Source: Osmia lignaria lignaria
Taxonomy: Eukaryota; Arthropoda; Insecta; Hymenoptera; Megachilidae
Assembly (NCBI RefSeq): GCF_051020975.1
Contig: NC_135041.1
Span: 2,616,256 to 2,680,255 of the forward strand
Direction of reading: 5' to 3'
DNA: 64,000 nt
Positions 23,697 to 35,375 of the stretch are shown piece by piece. Under the pieces are notes generated by a model that made no database searches, was not told the DNA's origin, and saw nothing but the letters and a program-made list of their open reading frames with translations. A program made the translations under genes and the position numbers. Positions within the stretch are counted from its first letter, which is position 1; every line of letters begins with the position of its first letter.

Positions 23697-24584
23697 GGCA
23701 CCAATTTTCATTTTGCGAAATCACCATTAATATGCGACAAAGAGATCACGTTGAGTTTATCGATTTATTGAATAACCTTCAGTTTGGAGAAGTGACAACT
23801 TCTCAACTGGAAATACTATGCGAACGAAGAAGAATTCCCCTAACCGGAGAGTTCGAGGATGGTGCAGCAGTAAGAATATTCCCAACGATAAAATTAGTGG
23901 ATGAGTATAATTCAAAAATGACTGATGAATTAGCAAAATCACATCGAATGTACGTCATTGATTCAATAGACGATTCCCGTGAGGCAGCTATATATGGAAA
24001 AAGGCCACCAGAAAATGTCATGCCTATAAATGTCATACCTGTATATGTCATACCTGTAAATGTAAATAATTATGGCGGACTATTACACACAATAACGTTA
24101 ACTGAAGGATCACGAATCATGTTGCGACGAAATATATCAATTTCTGATGGTTTGATAAACGGCGCAATGGGAATAGTAAAGAAATTTACATGGCCGGAAC
24201 TTCGAAGAGATTAACTAGAACAGGGAGAGTTGCCAGACTCAGTACTTATCAAATTTGACGACGAATCGATTGGAAATAGATTTAAAGATATCGACGGTGA
24301 CATTCCAATATCTCCAGTTGTAGCAACGTTTCAGGCGACGAAATGTTATGGAGACGTCGAGCGCAGAATGTTACCACTTATTCTAAGTTGGGCAGTAACG
24401 GTGTATAAATTACAAGGGACTACATTAAACAAAGCTATAATTGATCTTGGCAAAAAGAATTTTGCAAACGGCCTGATTTAGCACTTATCGCTTATCTGAT
24501 TTAGCACCAAACAAAGTCCTTGTTAAACCTCATGTCGAGAGAGCACTCGCAGAAATGCAAAGATTACGACAGTTACTTTTGTAA
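23697..24584 (+). pseudogene. Second helicase fragment, Helitron type 2 C-terminus
   Basis: Begins at HQFSFCE, a point already present upstream at 22,054, and runs to the true C-terminus. 23,697-24,190 repeats 22,054-22,525 with roughly 10% divergence by eye. It then continues past the break in H2: SWAVTVYKLQGTT...DLGKKNFANG (helicase motif V/VI region), ...KVLVKPHVERALAEMQ and a stop at 24,582-24,584. In-frame stops at 24,212 and 24,479 and a short local duplication of CTGATTTAGCAC mark decay. Confidence 0.85.
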
Positions 24585-24669
24585 AGAAACAGTCCAAATT
24601 AGGTTCCAGCTTCCGATGCGTGAAGAAGAAAGCCAAACGTTTTTATTATTCTTTATTAGCAACCAACTG

Positions 24670-25100
24670 GTAAAGAAACTGACGAAGTTTACTTGCAGGG
24701 ACAACTTTGAAAAATCGCGATCGGTATATTCCTTGGAGGGTAACCCTAAAGAATAGGCTTTTTATTATAATAACAATAGTTATTAACAATAGGAAGTTAC
24801 ATAAATTTTGGGAAATGGAATCATCGTGGAATGATCTACGAAATGTGAAAACTTTCATCGCAATCGGTGCATTCCTTGAACCAGAACGTTTTTTGTAATA
24901 AAAACCGTTCGGAATGAAAAAATGCGAAATGTTTTTATAACGGGACCAATCGGAAGACATATCCTACAAGACGCAAAAGATTTAATTCCGATTGGTCCAT
25001 TCATCTCGAAGTAATCGGCGAACAAAGCAAGGAAAAAAAAAAAATAAGTATATACTGATCGAATTGAGTATCCTCCTCCTTTTCGAAGTCGGATAAAAAA
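24670..25100 (-). mobile_element. Helitron-like repeat, family I copy 2
   Basis: Reverse orientation copy of family I. It holds the GGGACCAATCGG / CCGATTGGTCC inverted arms and TCCATTCATCTCGAAGTAATCGG, and ends at the right with TCCTCCTTTTCGAAGTCGGA followed by T/A bases, directly against a LINE fragment. It defines one edge of the family as ATCCGACTTCGAAAAGGAGG. Confidence 0.6.
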
Positions 25101-25355
25101 GAAGAGACAAGGAAATGCAGAATCTGCGGTTGGGAAGAAGAAACTTGGGAGCATTTATGGGAAAGTTGCGCCATAGGAAAAGAGAGGAACGAGGGATGGC
25201 TGGAGAGGCTGAAAGAGCTGCTGGGAGGAGTTGGGGAAGGAGAAGAGTGGATGAAAGAGTTGGAGGACTACAGGTCAGGAGCGAGGGAGGAAGAAGAGGA
25301 AAGAAATAGAGTAAAGAGAGGAGAAGAAAGTAGTACACAAGAACAAAATAGATAG
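25101..25355 (+). pseudogene. LINE ORF2 C-terminus with zinc-finger motif
   Basis: Eighty-five codons to a TAG at 25,353. The protein starts with CRICGWEEETWEHLWESC (C-x2-C ... H-x4-C), the Cys/His motif that ends many insect non-LTR retrotransposon polymerases, and continues with an acidic, Glu/Lys-rich tail including WLERLKELLGG. All catalytic domains are missing because family I sequence abuts on the left. Confidence 0.75.
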
Positions 25356-25443
25356 GACGGAAGGGAAAAGGGGGGAGAAACGGAAAAGGAAAAGAGGAGC
25401 AAATGAACTAAAAGAACAAAGAACAGAGAAAAGAAGGTGATAA

Positions 25444-26760
25444 AGAGAGGAACGAGGGATGGCAGGAGAGAGTGAAAGAGCTGCTGGAAGGAGGTAGGGA
25501 AGGAGAAGAGTGGATGTAACAAGAGAACACAGTATAAAGTGAACGCAAGCAGGAGGAAAGCAAGAGACGGACAATACCGACAGTAACGAGTAGAGAAGAG
25601 GAATGGATTGGAAGCACGCAACAGGTGGTAGCCGCGCGGGAGCGGAAAAAGTAAGTTGGCAAGCGTGAGTAAACACGCGCTGAGGAAGCGCGGTAGAGAA
25701 GAGTGCTCGGGGAGTTAAAAAAGATAAGGAAAGAGATAGGGGAGATAAAGGAGCAGATAAGGAGAGGAAGAGCGAAAATGGGATGAGGGAAGAAGGACAA
25801 AAGCCTAAGCGCAGAAAGAAAGGAAAAAGCTGAAAAAATAGGAAAATTGGAAGAAATGAAATATGGAAGAAAGCGAGGAAGAGGATAACAGCATAAGAGA
25901 AAACAAGGAGATAAAGAGATGGAGAAAAGAGGAGGGAGACGACGGAATAGACAGATAAGAAGGGGAGGAGGCACAAGTATAAGTAATAGTAGTAGAAAAG
26001 AGCAGGGGAGAAAGTATAGGAGAAAATTCTACAGAGACGGAGGGAGAAAGGAAAGAAAAAAGGGAGGAGGAAGAAGAGGTAAAGCGCAATAAAGAAAAGA
26101 AGGAAGAGGTCAAAAGAGGAGAGGAGACGGAAGAGGAAGAAGGAGAGAGAGGAAGGTGGAGAGAAGAAAGAAAACAAGGGAAGGAAGAGGAGGAAAGCTG
26201 GGTAGAGAACTGGGAAAGAAGAAACAGGAGCATCGTGTGGAAAAACGTGGGAGGAGAGGATAAAGAAGAAAGGAGCAGAAGGGTAAAAATCATACTACAA
26301 ATGGAGCTGGGGAAGAAGGTGGAAATAAGGAAGCTTACAGCGGTGCCAGAAGAAGGTGGAAGGAAAATCATTTTAACAGAATTGGAGGAGGAGGGAGACA
26401 GCAGGAAAATGTTAAGGAAGAAACCGCCATCTGGGAACTATGGAATGTAAGTGTGGAGGAGGACTTGTCGGATAAGGAGGAAAAAAAAGGAGAAAGCTAG
26501 AGAGGAAAGGGCCAAGGGCATGGACGTGGGATATAGTAATAGACAGTGATGGATAGAGGATAAGGAGTGGGTGTGGAGCGAAAAGGAAGGAGAATGGAAA
26601 CAAAAGTAGGACAGAACGGAACGAGAAGAAGAAAGAAGAAGCGAAGAGAGTGAAACAAGGAGGGCGGAGATGGACAGAAAGAATAGAGGAACCGTAACAA
26701 AAGAAGAGAAAGACTGAAAATAAGAAGTACAAAGAAGAATAAAAGAAAGTGCAATGAAAG
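25444..26760 (+). pseudogene. LINE 3' piece and degenerate ORF1, purine-rich
   Basis: 25,444-25,515 repeats the RERNEGW...KELLEGG segment of the previous fragment. Then come non-coding sequence and, from about 25,700, a plus strand of almost pure A/G. Recoverable ORF1-like pieces include VEIRKLTA...GRKIILTELEEEGD (26,300-26,400), NVSVEEDLSDKEEKK (about 26,450) and KEWVWSEKEGEWKQK (about 26,565), in the order seen in ORF1 of insect LINEs. Frameshifts are numerous. The long Leu/Ser/Phe-rich minus-strand ORFs are antisense artefacts of this skew. Confidence 0.55.
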
Positions 26761-27411
26761 CTCGGTTTAGTTTAGTTTAGTTATTAGTTTAGTTTGGCTT
26801 TCAGTTTTAGTTTTGCCTTTTCTACTTCAGTATCTCAGAGAGTATTTCAGTTTCATTTTTAGTTTTCAGTTTGAGTAGGCCAATTTAATTCAGTTCGGTG
26901 CCCAGTAGGATAAGTTTATTTTGATTATGGCTAAGTCTGGTAAATAATTTTCTTCAGCTTCGTGTCTTCTTTCATTTTTCATTTATATTGTTGTTTTTAC
27001 TTTTATGTTACACTTTTGTATTTTTTATCTTTTTTATTTGTACTCTTACTGTTTAATCTGATGGCAGGGCATCCAAGAAAAAAAAGATGTAAGTCCAAAT
27101 CAGCGACAATATCATGATCACTTTTATTTTTATAGTTATTTAATCTTTTCATTTTCACTCTTATTATTAGTATTATTATTAGTTATGTTTTATTCTTAAA
27201 TATCGTTTTTGCATTTTGTATTATTTCGTATCATTATTTTCACGATGGCTTAAGAGCAGACAGGCTAGTATTAAGCGTTCGCGCGAATGTACAGGAAATG
27301 GCGTTAAAGTTGTTTAAAGTACAATCTGTGATACAAGTATTCAGTTGTAAGGTTGGGGAACGCTCCGGTAAAAGCGCCACGCGATCCCGAAAGGGGAGCG
27401 TCAAATGAACA
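26761..27411. other. No gene recognised
   Basis: Begins with a TTTAG-type microsatellite (26,765-26,800), then T-rich sequence. 27,240-27,410 is more GC-balanced and contains AGCGCCACGCGATCCCGA. No termini or ORFs supported. Confidence 0.4.
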
Positions 27412-27590
27412 TAATAATAATATTAGATTATATCTCATGTAGATATAGTAATAATGACATTGTTATTAAATGTACAATACATATCTAATGCCGATATGCC
27501 AATAGTGATATTCTTATTAAATGTATATTACATTATATCCCATGTAGATATAGTAATAATCACATTGTTATTACATGTATATTACATATC
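27412..27590. repeat. Satellite array, segment 1
   Basis: Three shortened units of the satellite (about 50-60 bp) with TATATCTCATGTAGATATAG and TTGTTATTAAATGTA; they lack the GATCTGTGGGAATGGATCAG part seen in the full 80-bp unit. Ends in ATATC, the target duplicated by the BEL element. Confidence 0.8.
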
Positions 27591-27982
27591 TGTTTCGTGC
27601 GGATGGATGAATGTGGTACTGAAAGCCTTTATCGAAAGGACTGACGATCGAGGAGAGCCGTTTGGAATCGGTTGAAATGAAGAACTCGTATTACGAACGA
27701 TTATTGTATATAATTCACAAATGTAACAAACACAATGACGAAATACAGAACGGAAACCTTAGAACTTAACACAAAGAACTTGAAACGAACTTGAATACTT
27801 GGTAACGAAAGACCGTTGGGTTGGTGTGAGTTTGAATAAGAGCGTTGGTGTTAATCGGTTGACTGGTTAAATTATTCTGATTACCGCGAGCGCTTCGTTA
27901 GTGCGAGCGGGCGGAGGTTGGTTTATTTGGCGCAAGAGCGCGTGGTTGTCATGCGTTAGTATGACGCGGTTTGAACGGAACA
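27591..27982 (-). repeat. BEL/Pao 3' LTR
   Basis: Read on the minus strand it runs TGTTCCGTTCAAA... to ...CACGAAACA. Nearly identical to the LTR at 33,604-33,998. The G11 run of the polypurine tract lies just inside at about 27,986-27,998. Confidence 0.93.
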
Positions 27983-28201
27983 CACTCCCCCCCCCCCAAC
28001 TTTGAATGAATCCATTCATTCACGTAATAATGCGTAGTTGTAATGTAGTGATTACGAAGATAATTTTACATGGATATAATGGCGAACGCTGGTAAGTACA
28101 ATTATCGGAACTTATTCTAATTACAAAGTACTTAAATCTAACTTAATCTAATCTTATAGTATGTAGTTATGCGATCAAGCTTAACTTATGCAATTTGGAG
28201 G

Positions 28202-31200
28202 CTAACTACGCAGTTCGTCTTCGGTGATCGCAACGGGAAGAAAACATATTTTTGAGAGAGGACGTTTATATGGCGATTGTGAAGTTTTAATTGTTACCAC
28301 TCGAGTTAATCCGTCGTCTCCCGGATGGCATTCTACGATCCGTCCCCGTTCCCAGTTACTGGGAGGTAAATTCGGGTTACGGATTAGTACAAGCTGGCCT
28401 ACCTTGGCGAGGTTTTGTATTGTTCGCCATTTTGGGCGTTGGTGAAGTGTATGAAGGTAATCATTTTGCCATGCTTTCCAAAAAGTTTCGGTTAATTTTT
28501 GAAGTAATTGCCAACGAGATAATCGGTTTTCTTTAATTTCTAGTACGCTTGGTTCCGGACTAGCGACGAGAGGAGTGTCAATTAGAAAATGACCTGGTGT
28601 TAGAGCGGAAAAATCATCCAGACAGTCTGACACTGCTCCTAGTGGTCTCGAATTGAGACATGCTTCGACACGACACAGAACGGTTGTTAATTCCTCAAAG
28701 GTAAGTGTGTGAGATCCTATCACGCGTTTGAGATGGTTTTTTATGCTTTTTACGGCTGCTTCCCATAACCCTCCGAAGTGAGGTGCATTGAGACATGCTC
28801 CGACACGACACAGAACGGTTGTTAATTCCTCAAAGGTAAGTGTGTGAGATCCTATCACGCGTTTGAGATGGTTTTTTATGCTTTTTACGGCTGCTTCCCA
28901 TAATCAGAGGCAGGAATTGCCATGCGACACCGGTGGAGACTAATGAGTTTCTTAAGTTGGGATCTTTTGTTGCAGAGCGAAACGCAGACTCGAGTTCGCG
29001 ATTCGCGCCTTGGAACGTTGTACCGTTGTCCGAATAGAGTTTTGATGGAAGACCACGCCGGGACACAAATCTATGGTAGGCTGCTATTAACGCGGCTGAA
29101 CTGTAATTGCTCACCACTTCTATGTGAATTGCTTTTGTTGTTAGGCAAACGAATACGGCAATGTATGCCTTGGTAGATTTGTGCCCTCGGCCAGGAGCGG
29201 TTCGGACGAGAATCGGACCTGCATAGTCGACGCCGGTATGAATGAACGGACGCTCTACCCTTGTAACGCGAGGCTCGGGCAAGTCTCCCATGAGCTCGTG
29301 GGGTATGGCGGCCCTTTCCCGTGCGCACTCCACGCATTTGTAGAGGACTGCTCGAATGGTCGTTCTCGCTCTGAGGATCCAATATTCACCTCGGAGATGA
29401 GCGAGAAGGAGTTGAGGACCGGCATGAAGTAGGCTTCGGTGAGTATTGTTAGTAATGAGTGTTAGTAGTGGATGTGATTTAAGGATGATTGGTTTTTTCG
29501 CCTTTTCAGGAAGGTGCGAATTCACGAGTCGCCCCTTTGCTCGGATTAACCCATCTGGATCGAGGTATGGGTTCAGTGAGATTAGAGGACTCGATTTTGG
29601 GACTTGTTTCAATTCCCGGAGACGCGATAGTTCGGCTGGGAACGCATCGCCCTGGATCCTTCTTAGCCAAAACAGTTTTGAGTGACGGATCTCGTCAGGG
29701 GTCAGCACTATGGACGTGAGATTGCTCGGTAAGTTTCGTTTGGTTGATTTATTTTTCGAATTCAATTGGGTTCGAATGTTTTGGACGAAGCGGTTTAAAT
29801 ACGCGGTTATTCTGAGTAGTTTAGGCCACGACGAATAGCGAGTCTCCAATTTCCACGGGTTTGTGCTGATTGTCAAGCTCTGAATATCGTGCGCTTTTTC
29901 CTCGAGCGAGGTTTCATCTATTACTCGTGATTCTAAATTTAGCCAAGATTCGGAGTTTTCGCGTAGCCATTCGGGACCCGACCACCATAATGGATGTGAT
30001 CCCAGTTGGTTAATGGAGATTCCGCGCGACGCACAGTCAGCTGGATTGTCCTCAGTTGGAACGTGATGCCAATGTGCATTTGGAACGATGCTTTGAATTT
30101 TTGCAACCCGATTTGCTACAAAGGTTTTCCATCGTGATGGTGAACGGTTTACCCATGTTAGTGTTATACTGGAGTCCGTCCAGCAGTGACATTCTATCTC
30201 GATTTTTAATGCCGTTTGAACAAACTTCAATAATCGTGCTAGAAGAAGTGCTGCACATAGCTCTAAGCGAGGAACGCTGACTGTTTTCACCGGGGCCAAG
30301 CGGGATTTTGCCATGACAAGACGGACGCACACTGTGCCGTCCTGTAGTACACTGCGGATATAGACAGCAGCAGCGTACGCTGCTGCTGAGGCGTCGGAAA
30401 AGCCATAAAGGCTTTGGCTTGTCGGAATATTTGTTGATTATTTGCGAGGTATTGATAATTTGTTTAATTCCACTATCTCGTGGCAGAAGGATTGCCATTC
30501 GGTTTGGAATTCGAATGGTACATCGTCGTCCCAATCAGCTTTTAATGACCACAGCCGCTGAATTAGGATTTTGCCTGAAATCACGAACGGAGTGATCCAT
30601 CCCATTGGATCAAATAATTTGAATACCGACGAAAGGATTGTACGTTTGGTTATGCAGCTGTCCTTGAAGCACCCTGTTTCAACTTGAAATTGGAATTGAT
30701 CAAGCGCGGGGTTCCAGATTAAACCCAATACTGAAGTGGATTCGTCAATTTTGAGAGTTTTACTCAAGGCAAGGCCGTGATCAGAAGGATCGATATCACA
30801 AAGGAGTTCGGAATTGTTACTTGCCCATTTCCTGAGCGAGAAGCCACCCTGAGACAATAGGGCGACCGTTTGGTTTCGAATTTGAAGAAGCGACTCTACA
30901 CTATTACTTCCAAAAAGGAAGTCATCGACGTACGCTTGTTCGTTTACAACTTGAATCGCGTCAGGGTATTTTGAACCCTCATCGTCTACCAATTGTTTGA
31001 GGACTTGAAGGACTAAATAAGGAGCCGGGGTGGTCCCGTAAGTTACTGTAAGGAGCTGATACTCTTCGACTTGGTGATCAGAAGAGTCACGCCAGAGAAT
31101 GCGTTGGAAATCTACATCTTGTTCGTTAACGCGAATTTGCCGGTACATTTTGGCGATGTCAGCAGAATAAACAAATTCGAATCGACGCCATCGGAGCAAA

Positions 31201-33539
31201 ATTGATACGAGGTCTTGTTGTAACTTAGGGCCACTATGTAAGTGGTCATTTAGAGATTGACCATTGGACGTTCGACGTGAGGCATTGAATACGACGCGAA
31301 GACGAGTTGTCTTACTGGTTTGGCGAAATACTGCATGGTGAGGTATATAGTATACCTGGTTCCTGGACGAAAGAGGCGAAATTACCCTTTTCATGTGACC
31401 GAGAGATTGATATTCCGATAGGAACGCACGATATTCGGTTTGGAGATGTTTGTTTTGTTGAAAACGGTTTTCTAAAGCGCGAAGACTCTTTAACGCTGCG
31501 GTCCGGGATTCCCCTAATGGGATTGGAGGCTCGCAATTGAATGGTAATTTGACAACGTAACGTCCGGCTTCGTCTCGCGAGTGTGTTTCTCTAAAATGAT
31601 TCTCGCATTTTTGCTCATTAGGTGTTAACATGGGCGACGATGGAAGATCCTCGATCTCCCAAAATTTCCGGAGACTCTGATCCAGACGGTCTAGGACTGA
31701 AACATGGTGGAAATGGATTGAGAGATCGGGATTGAGAGGAAGAGGACCCGATAGTATCCATCCGAGCGTGGTGTTTTGAGCTGTGGGTGCGCACGTCGAG
31801 CCCTTCCTTACCCCTTGCAGCAATAGTTGTCCGTATAGATCGGCTCCAATTATCATACTAATTGGTTCTGAGCTCATGGGGTCCTCGTCAGCGAGTTCAA
31901 GTCCTAAAAGGTGAGGCCATTTAATTGTTGAGTTCAAGCGTGGTGGTATGTACCTTGTTAGTTTTTGAATTATGATCGCATGCATCGAGTATGCAGGTTC
32001 GGATTTCCTTACCGGAGTGATGATAATTGGTGCTACGTAGCGTGTAACGGACTGAGTCTCTCCGATTCCACTGATCATTGTGAATTGTGTCTCCTTTCCG
32101 AGGCGCAGAAGCTGAGCTAGCGATTCAGTGATGAGCGTCGCTGCTGAGCCTTGATCAAGGAGCGCTCTTACGACAGTGCATCGCCCGCCTTGTGAATGCA
32201 CTCTAACTCGAGCTGTAGAGAGGAGAACGCTTGTTTTAATTGGTTTATGTGAGGCTAAATTTAAAACGTTTTTTACTTCGTGATCAGAGGCGGCGAGACT
32301 CGTCCTTTGTTTGGCATTGGACGCATCATTGGCAGTACGAAAGTGTAACAATGTATGATGCTTCAATTTGCATTCCTTGCAACAACGGGCGCTTTTGCAC
32401 TGTGCTGTTGAATGTTGACTTGAAAAGCAGTTGGCGCACCGGTGTTGCTGTCGTATAATTGAGTATCGATCCTGTGGAGTCTTTGCTAAAAAACTTGGAC
32501 ATTGGTAAATGAGGTGGTTTTGTTTGCAAACGGCGCACGTGAATTGGTTTGCCGCGGTAACAAGTGACGTTAACGGTTTGGTTCGGGTTAATTTTTGTTT
32601 ATCATGTTCAGATGGATTTTCGCGCTTGAACGACGGCATCGCTTCTAACGCTAAAATTCGCTTTTTTAAGAACGCATCAAATTCGGTATAGGTCGGGAAC
32701 TGCGTAGTGTCACCTAAAGTAAGCTCCCACGCTTTGCGGGTTGCGAGATCTAATTTTTGAGCACCAAAAAAAACTATCATATCACTCCAGGTGTCGACCG
32801 GACGACCTAGGTTTCGTAGCATTTGAACTGAAATGTTTATTTGATCGCGTAACGATCGGAATTCGTTCGGTGTTTCGGACAAAATTGACGGTAACGAAAA
32901 CAAAGAGTTTAAATGTGTTGATATTAGGCGCCGCTTGTTTTCGTATCTCGAGGTTACTGTATTCCATGCAACGATAAAATTATTGTCAATTACAGGTAGA
33001 TGACTCACGGTTTTACTGGCTTCGCCCTTGAGGGAAGAGCACAAAAAATGCAGGCGCTCCACATTTGACAGCGACTGGTTGTTGATTACCATAGAGGTGA
33101 ACTTGTCTCGGAAACTCTCCCACTCTGCATAATCCCCTTCAAATGTTGGCAAGTTGATCCTTGGAAGGTGAGCCGTTGGTCGTGACGTCACGGAATTCGA
33201 ACATTGTCCGTTGGCTGCTGAACTTTCAGGTGGAGGTGTGACCTTCGAGAGCGTTTCCGCCATAAAGTCTAGGGCTTCCTGGAACGTTTCTTCGCATTTT
33301 GCAAACTGGTCCTCGACGAAATACGGTGCATTTGCTTTCGTCTTCTGGTCAGCACAGGCAGAGAGTTTAGCATCTAGGTCTTGACACTGATGAAATGTTT
33401 CTTTCAGCAATCCCATGCGGTTCTAGGTAACTGTTGCGGTCATTTTGGACTGACCCAGTTTTTTGAAATTGGCGAGCGATCGTTCTACCGACCGCATTGC
33501 TTGTGTTTGTTTGTAATAGAGTTCTTCAAACGAGCTCAT
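28202..33539 (-). pseudogene. BEL/Pao gag-pol polyprotein, broken
   Basis: Minus strand, from ATG at 33,539. Domains in order: DUF1759-type gag; CCHC knuckles (CAVCKQNHLIYQC, CANCFSSQH, CCKECKLKHH); an aspartic protease with LDQGSAATLI (DQG in place of the usual DSG); RT with YVDD near 30,920; RNase H with SDASAAAYAAA and a later TDSS; integrase zinc region HRSLLHAG...CVEC; and an integrase core with Asp in GVDYAGP and YSDNGT, then FGGLWEAAVK. Breaks: TAG at 33,423-33,425, TAA at 30,438-30,440 (both in frame), and a 135-bp tandem duplication plus frameshift in the integrase near 28,900. Ends with the usual ...KICFLP region. Confidence 0.93.
28652..28903. repeat. 135-bp tandem duplication in integrase
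   Basis: 28,652-28,786 is repeated from 28,787 to about 28,903 with one or two mismatches. It duplicates the segment encoding KNHLKRVIGSHTLTFEEL, and the far junction shifts the frame. It postdates the family's intact coding sequence. Confidence 0.92.
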
Positions 33540-33603
33540 GGTGACTCGTTTTTCGGCTTGCTGACTCGTTTTTCCTCGATGCCAATCCGGCTCGAAGGAC
33601 CAA
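33540..33603 (-). promoter_or_regulatory. BEL/Pao 5' leader with primer-binding-like site
   Basis: Directly inside the 5' LTR the minus strand reads TTGGTCCTTCGAGCCGG, the kind of sequence that follows BEL LTRs, then a short repeat (ACGAGTCAGCAAGCCG and a related phrase) before the gag ATG. Confidence 0.6.
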
Positions 33604-33998
33604 TGTTTCGTGCGGATGGATGAATGTGGTGCTGAAAGCCTTTATCGAAAGGACTGACGATCGAGTAGAGCCGTTTGGAATCGGTTGAAGTGAAGAACTC
33701 GTATTATGAACGATTATTGTATTGTATAATTCACAAATGTAACAAACACAATGACGAAATACAGAACGGAAACCTTAGAACTTAACACAAAGAACTTGAA
33801 ACGAACTTGAATACTTGGTAACGAAAGACCGTTGGGTTAGTGTGAGTTTGAATAAGAGCGTTGGTGTTAATCGGTTGATTGGTTAAATTATTCTGATTAC
33901 CGCGAGCGCTTCGTTAGTGCGAGCGGGCGGTGGTTGGTTTATTCGGCGCAAGAGCGCGTGGTTGTCACGCGTTAGTATGACGCGATTTGAACGGAACA
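33604..33998 (-). repeat. BEL/Pao 5' LTR
   Basis: 395 bp, begins and ends TGTTCCG...CGAAACA on the minus strand. Differs from the left LTR by a few substitutions and a 5-bp indel (TATTG duplication near 33,720). Confidence 0.93.
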
Positions 33999-34003
33999 AT
34001 ATC

Positions 34004-34518
34004 TAATGTAGATATGCCAATAATGATATTCTTATTAAATGTATATTTCATTATATCTCATGTAGATATAGTAATAATGACATTGTTATTAAATATACAT
34101 TGAACTGTGGGAAGGAATCGGTATGTTACATTATATCAAATATAGATGTAGTAATAATGATATTGTTATTAAATGTCCATTGATCTGTGGAAATGGATCA
34201 GTATATTTTATATCTAATGTAGATATAGGAATATCGATATTGTTATTATATGTACATGTATCTGTAGGAAGCGATCAGGGTATTACATTATATGTAATGG
34301 AGATATGGTAAGAATGACATTGTTATTAAATCTACATTGATCTGTGGGAAGGAATCAGTATATTACATTATATCTAATGAAAATATAGTACTAATGATAT
34401 TGTTATTAAATCGATCTGTGGGAAGGAATCAGCATATTACATCATATGTAATGTAGAAATAGTTATAATGATTTTGTTATAAAGTATACATTGATCTGTG
34501 GGAATGGATCAGTATATA
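34004..34518. repeat. Satellite array, segment 2 (80-bp unit)
   Basis: Several head-to-tail units with ACATTATATCTAATGTAGAT, AATAATGATATTGTTATTAA and GATCTGTGGGAATGGATCAG. It continues segment 1 across the BEL insertion. Unit divergence is moderate, so this is not a freshly amplified array. Confidence 0.88.
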
Positions 34519-34930
34519 GAATTGCCGCGAAATAAGCAAGTAGCTCGGGACCGAACAGTTGCTTATTTCGAAGCAGGCATGCTATTCGGCTTGACTTTGT
34601 TCACGAAACGGGACGATATAGAACGCGAGAAACGAGTGAGAAATCCGAGGTAGCGGCGAATCAAAAAGTGATCGGCCGAGCGGCGATGTTATTTTTTGAA
34701 CAAGAATAGAAACCATTATATACATATGTATGTTCCATCCTTCTTGTACTTACCGATGTCACTGCTGAGTCGAGCGTGACAATTTATTACCCTAAACATC
34801 GGCTTCGCGCTTTCATGGACCTCTCACTCATTTCTCGTACCTCTCACTTTGCGGACGACTTTAAACAAAGAAGAGGGGATAGCGAGTTGCTTATTTCGAA
34901 GCAGAGACCACTTGCTTATTTCGAAGCAGT
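34519..34930. mobile_element. Unassigned insert L with AAGCAAG inverted ends
   Basis: The left edge CGAAATAAGCAAGTAGC is mirrored near the right edge by CCACTTGCTTATTTCG. The phrase TTGCTTATTTCGAAGCA occurs three times (near 34,561, 34,888 and 34,911). It separates satellite from the 3WJ element and is probably a small mobile element. No coding. Confidence 0.4.
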
Positions 34931-34966
34931 ACTGTGTCATGTCCGGAAAGTTTTTGCGAATTTGTC

Positions 34967-35029
34967 CGCCTCGCGTTCCCTTATCAAGCCTTCGGGTTGT
35001 AGGAGACTCCTCATGTGAGGGGCGTGAGG
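34967..35029 (+). ncRNA. Three-way-junction motif 1
   Basis: Outer arms CCTCGCG..CCC and GGG.CGTGAGG pair. Inner hairpins AGCC-UUCG-GGUU and AGGA-GAC-UCCU. Confidence 0.55.
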
Positions 35030-35072
35030 AGGGCAAATTACTACTTCATCTTTCTTTTATTTCTCCTTGACT

Positions 35073-35132
35073 CTGTGGTTTCCCATCAAGCCTTCGGGTT
35101 GTAAGAGACTTCTTCATGTGGGAAATGCACAG
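35073..35132 (+). ncRNA. Three-way-junction motif 2
   Basis: Outer arms CTGTG and TTTCCCAT pair with GTGGGAAA and CACAG (about 13 bp). Inner hairpins AGCC-UUCG-GGUU and AAGA-GACU-UCUU. Confidence 0.6.
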
Positions 35133-35323
35133 GGAAGAGTTTGAGTTTATAATTATTCTACTTTTGTCCTTTCTATCCTTTCATTCTTCTCATACTTCTC
35201 AATTCTTTTCTTAGTTAATACCCCTCCTTGAAACTATCGTCGTGCTCAACTGCGTAGTAACAGAAACTCGTGATAGAAAAACTCGGTTTCGACCGAGGAG
35301 AGGTATCGTAAACAGCGTTCGCT

Positions 35324-35375
35324 GCGCGGTTAGTCAGTGCTTCGCATTGTAGGGGTCTCCTCAGGCTAACTGTGC
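35324..35375 (+). ncRNA. Three-way-junction motif 3 (AGUGC type)
   Basis: Same fold as at 10,872-10,923. One outer-stem C-to-U change turns a G-C into a G.U pair, so the stem is preserved. Inner hairpins AGUGC-UUC-GCAUU and AGGG-GUC-UCCU. Confidence 0.6.

Larger units (their letters stand above)
27591..33998 (-). mobile_element. BEL/Pao LTR retrotransposon, near complete
   Basis: Two LTRs (392 and 395 bp) are flanked by ATATC at 27,586-27,590 and 33,999-34,003, a 5-bp target-site duplication as usual for BEL/Pao. On the minus strand the 5' LTR is at the right. It is followed by a TTGGTCCTTCGAGCCGG primer-site-like sequence and one gag-pol frame, and a G-rich polypurine tract abuts the left LTR. 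Inserted in the 80-bp satellite. Coding is broken at a few places only, so insertion is fairly recent (inference). Confidence 0.95.

Noticed and set aside
25268..26754. Long minus-strand ORFs (up to 300 codons) rich in Leu, Ser, Phe and Pro
   Set aside because: They are the antisense of a purine-rich LINE region; stop codons are rare there by composition, and no domain is visible.
30438..30440. TAA between RT and RNase H as a programmed readthrough signal
   Set aside because: BEL/Pao elements usually have one continuous frame, and this copy has other lesions, so a nonsense mutation is simpler.
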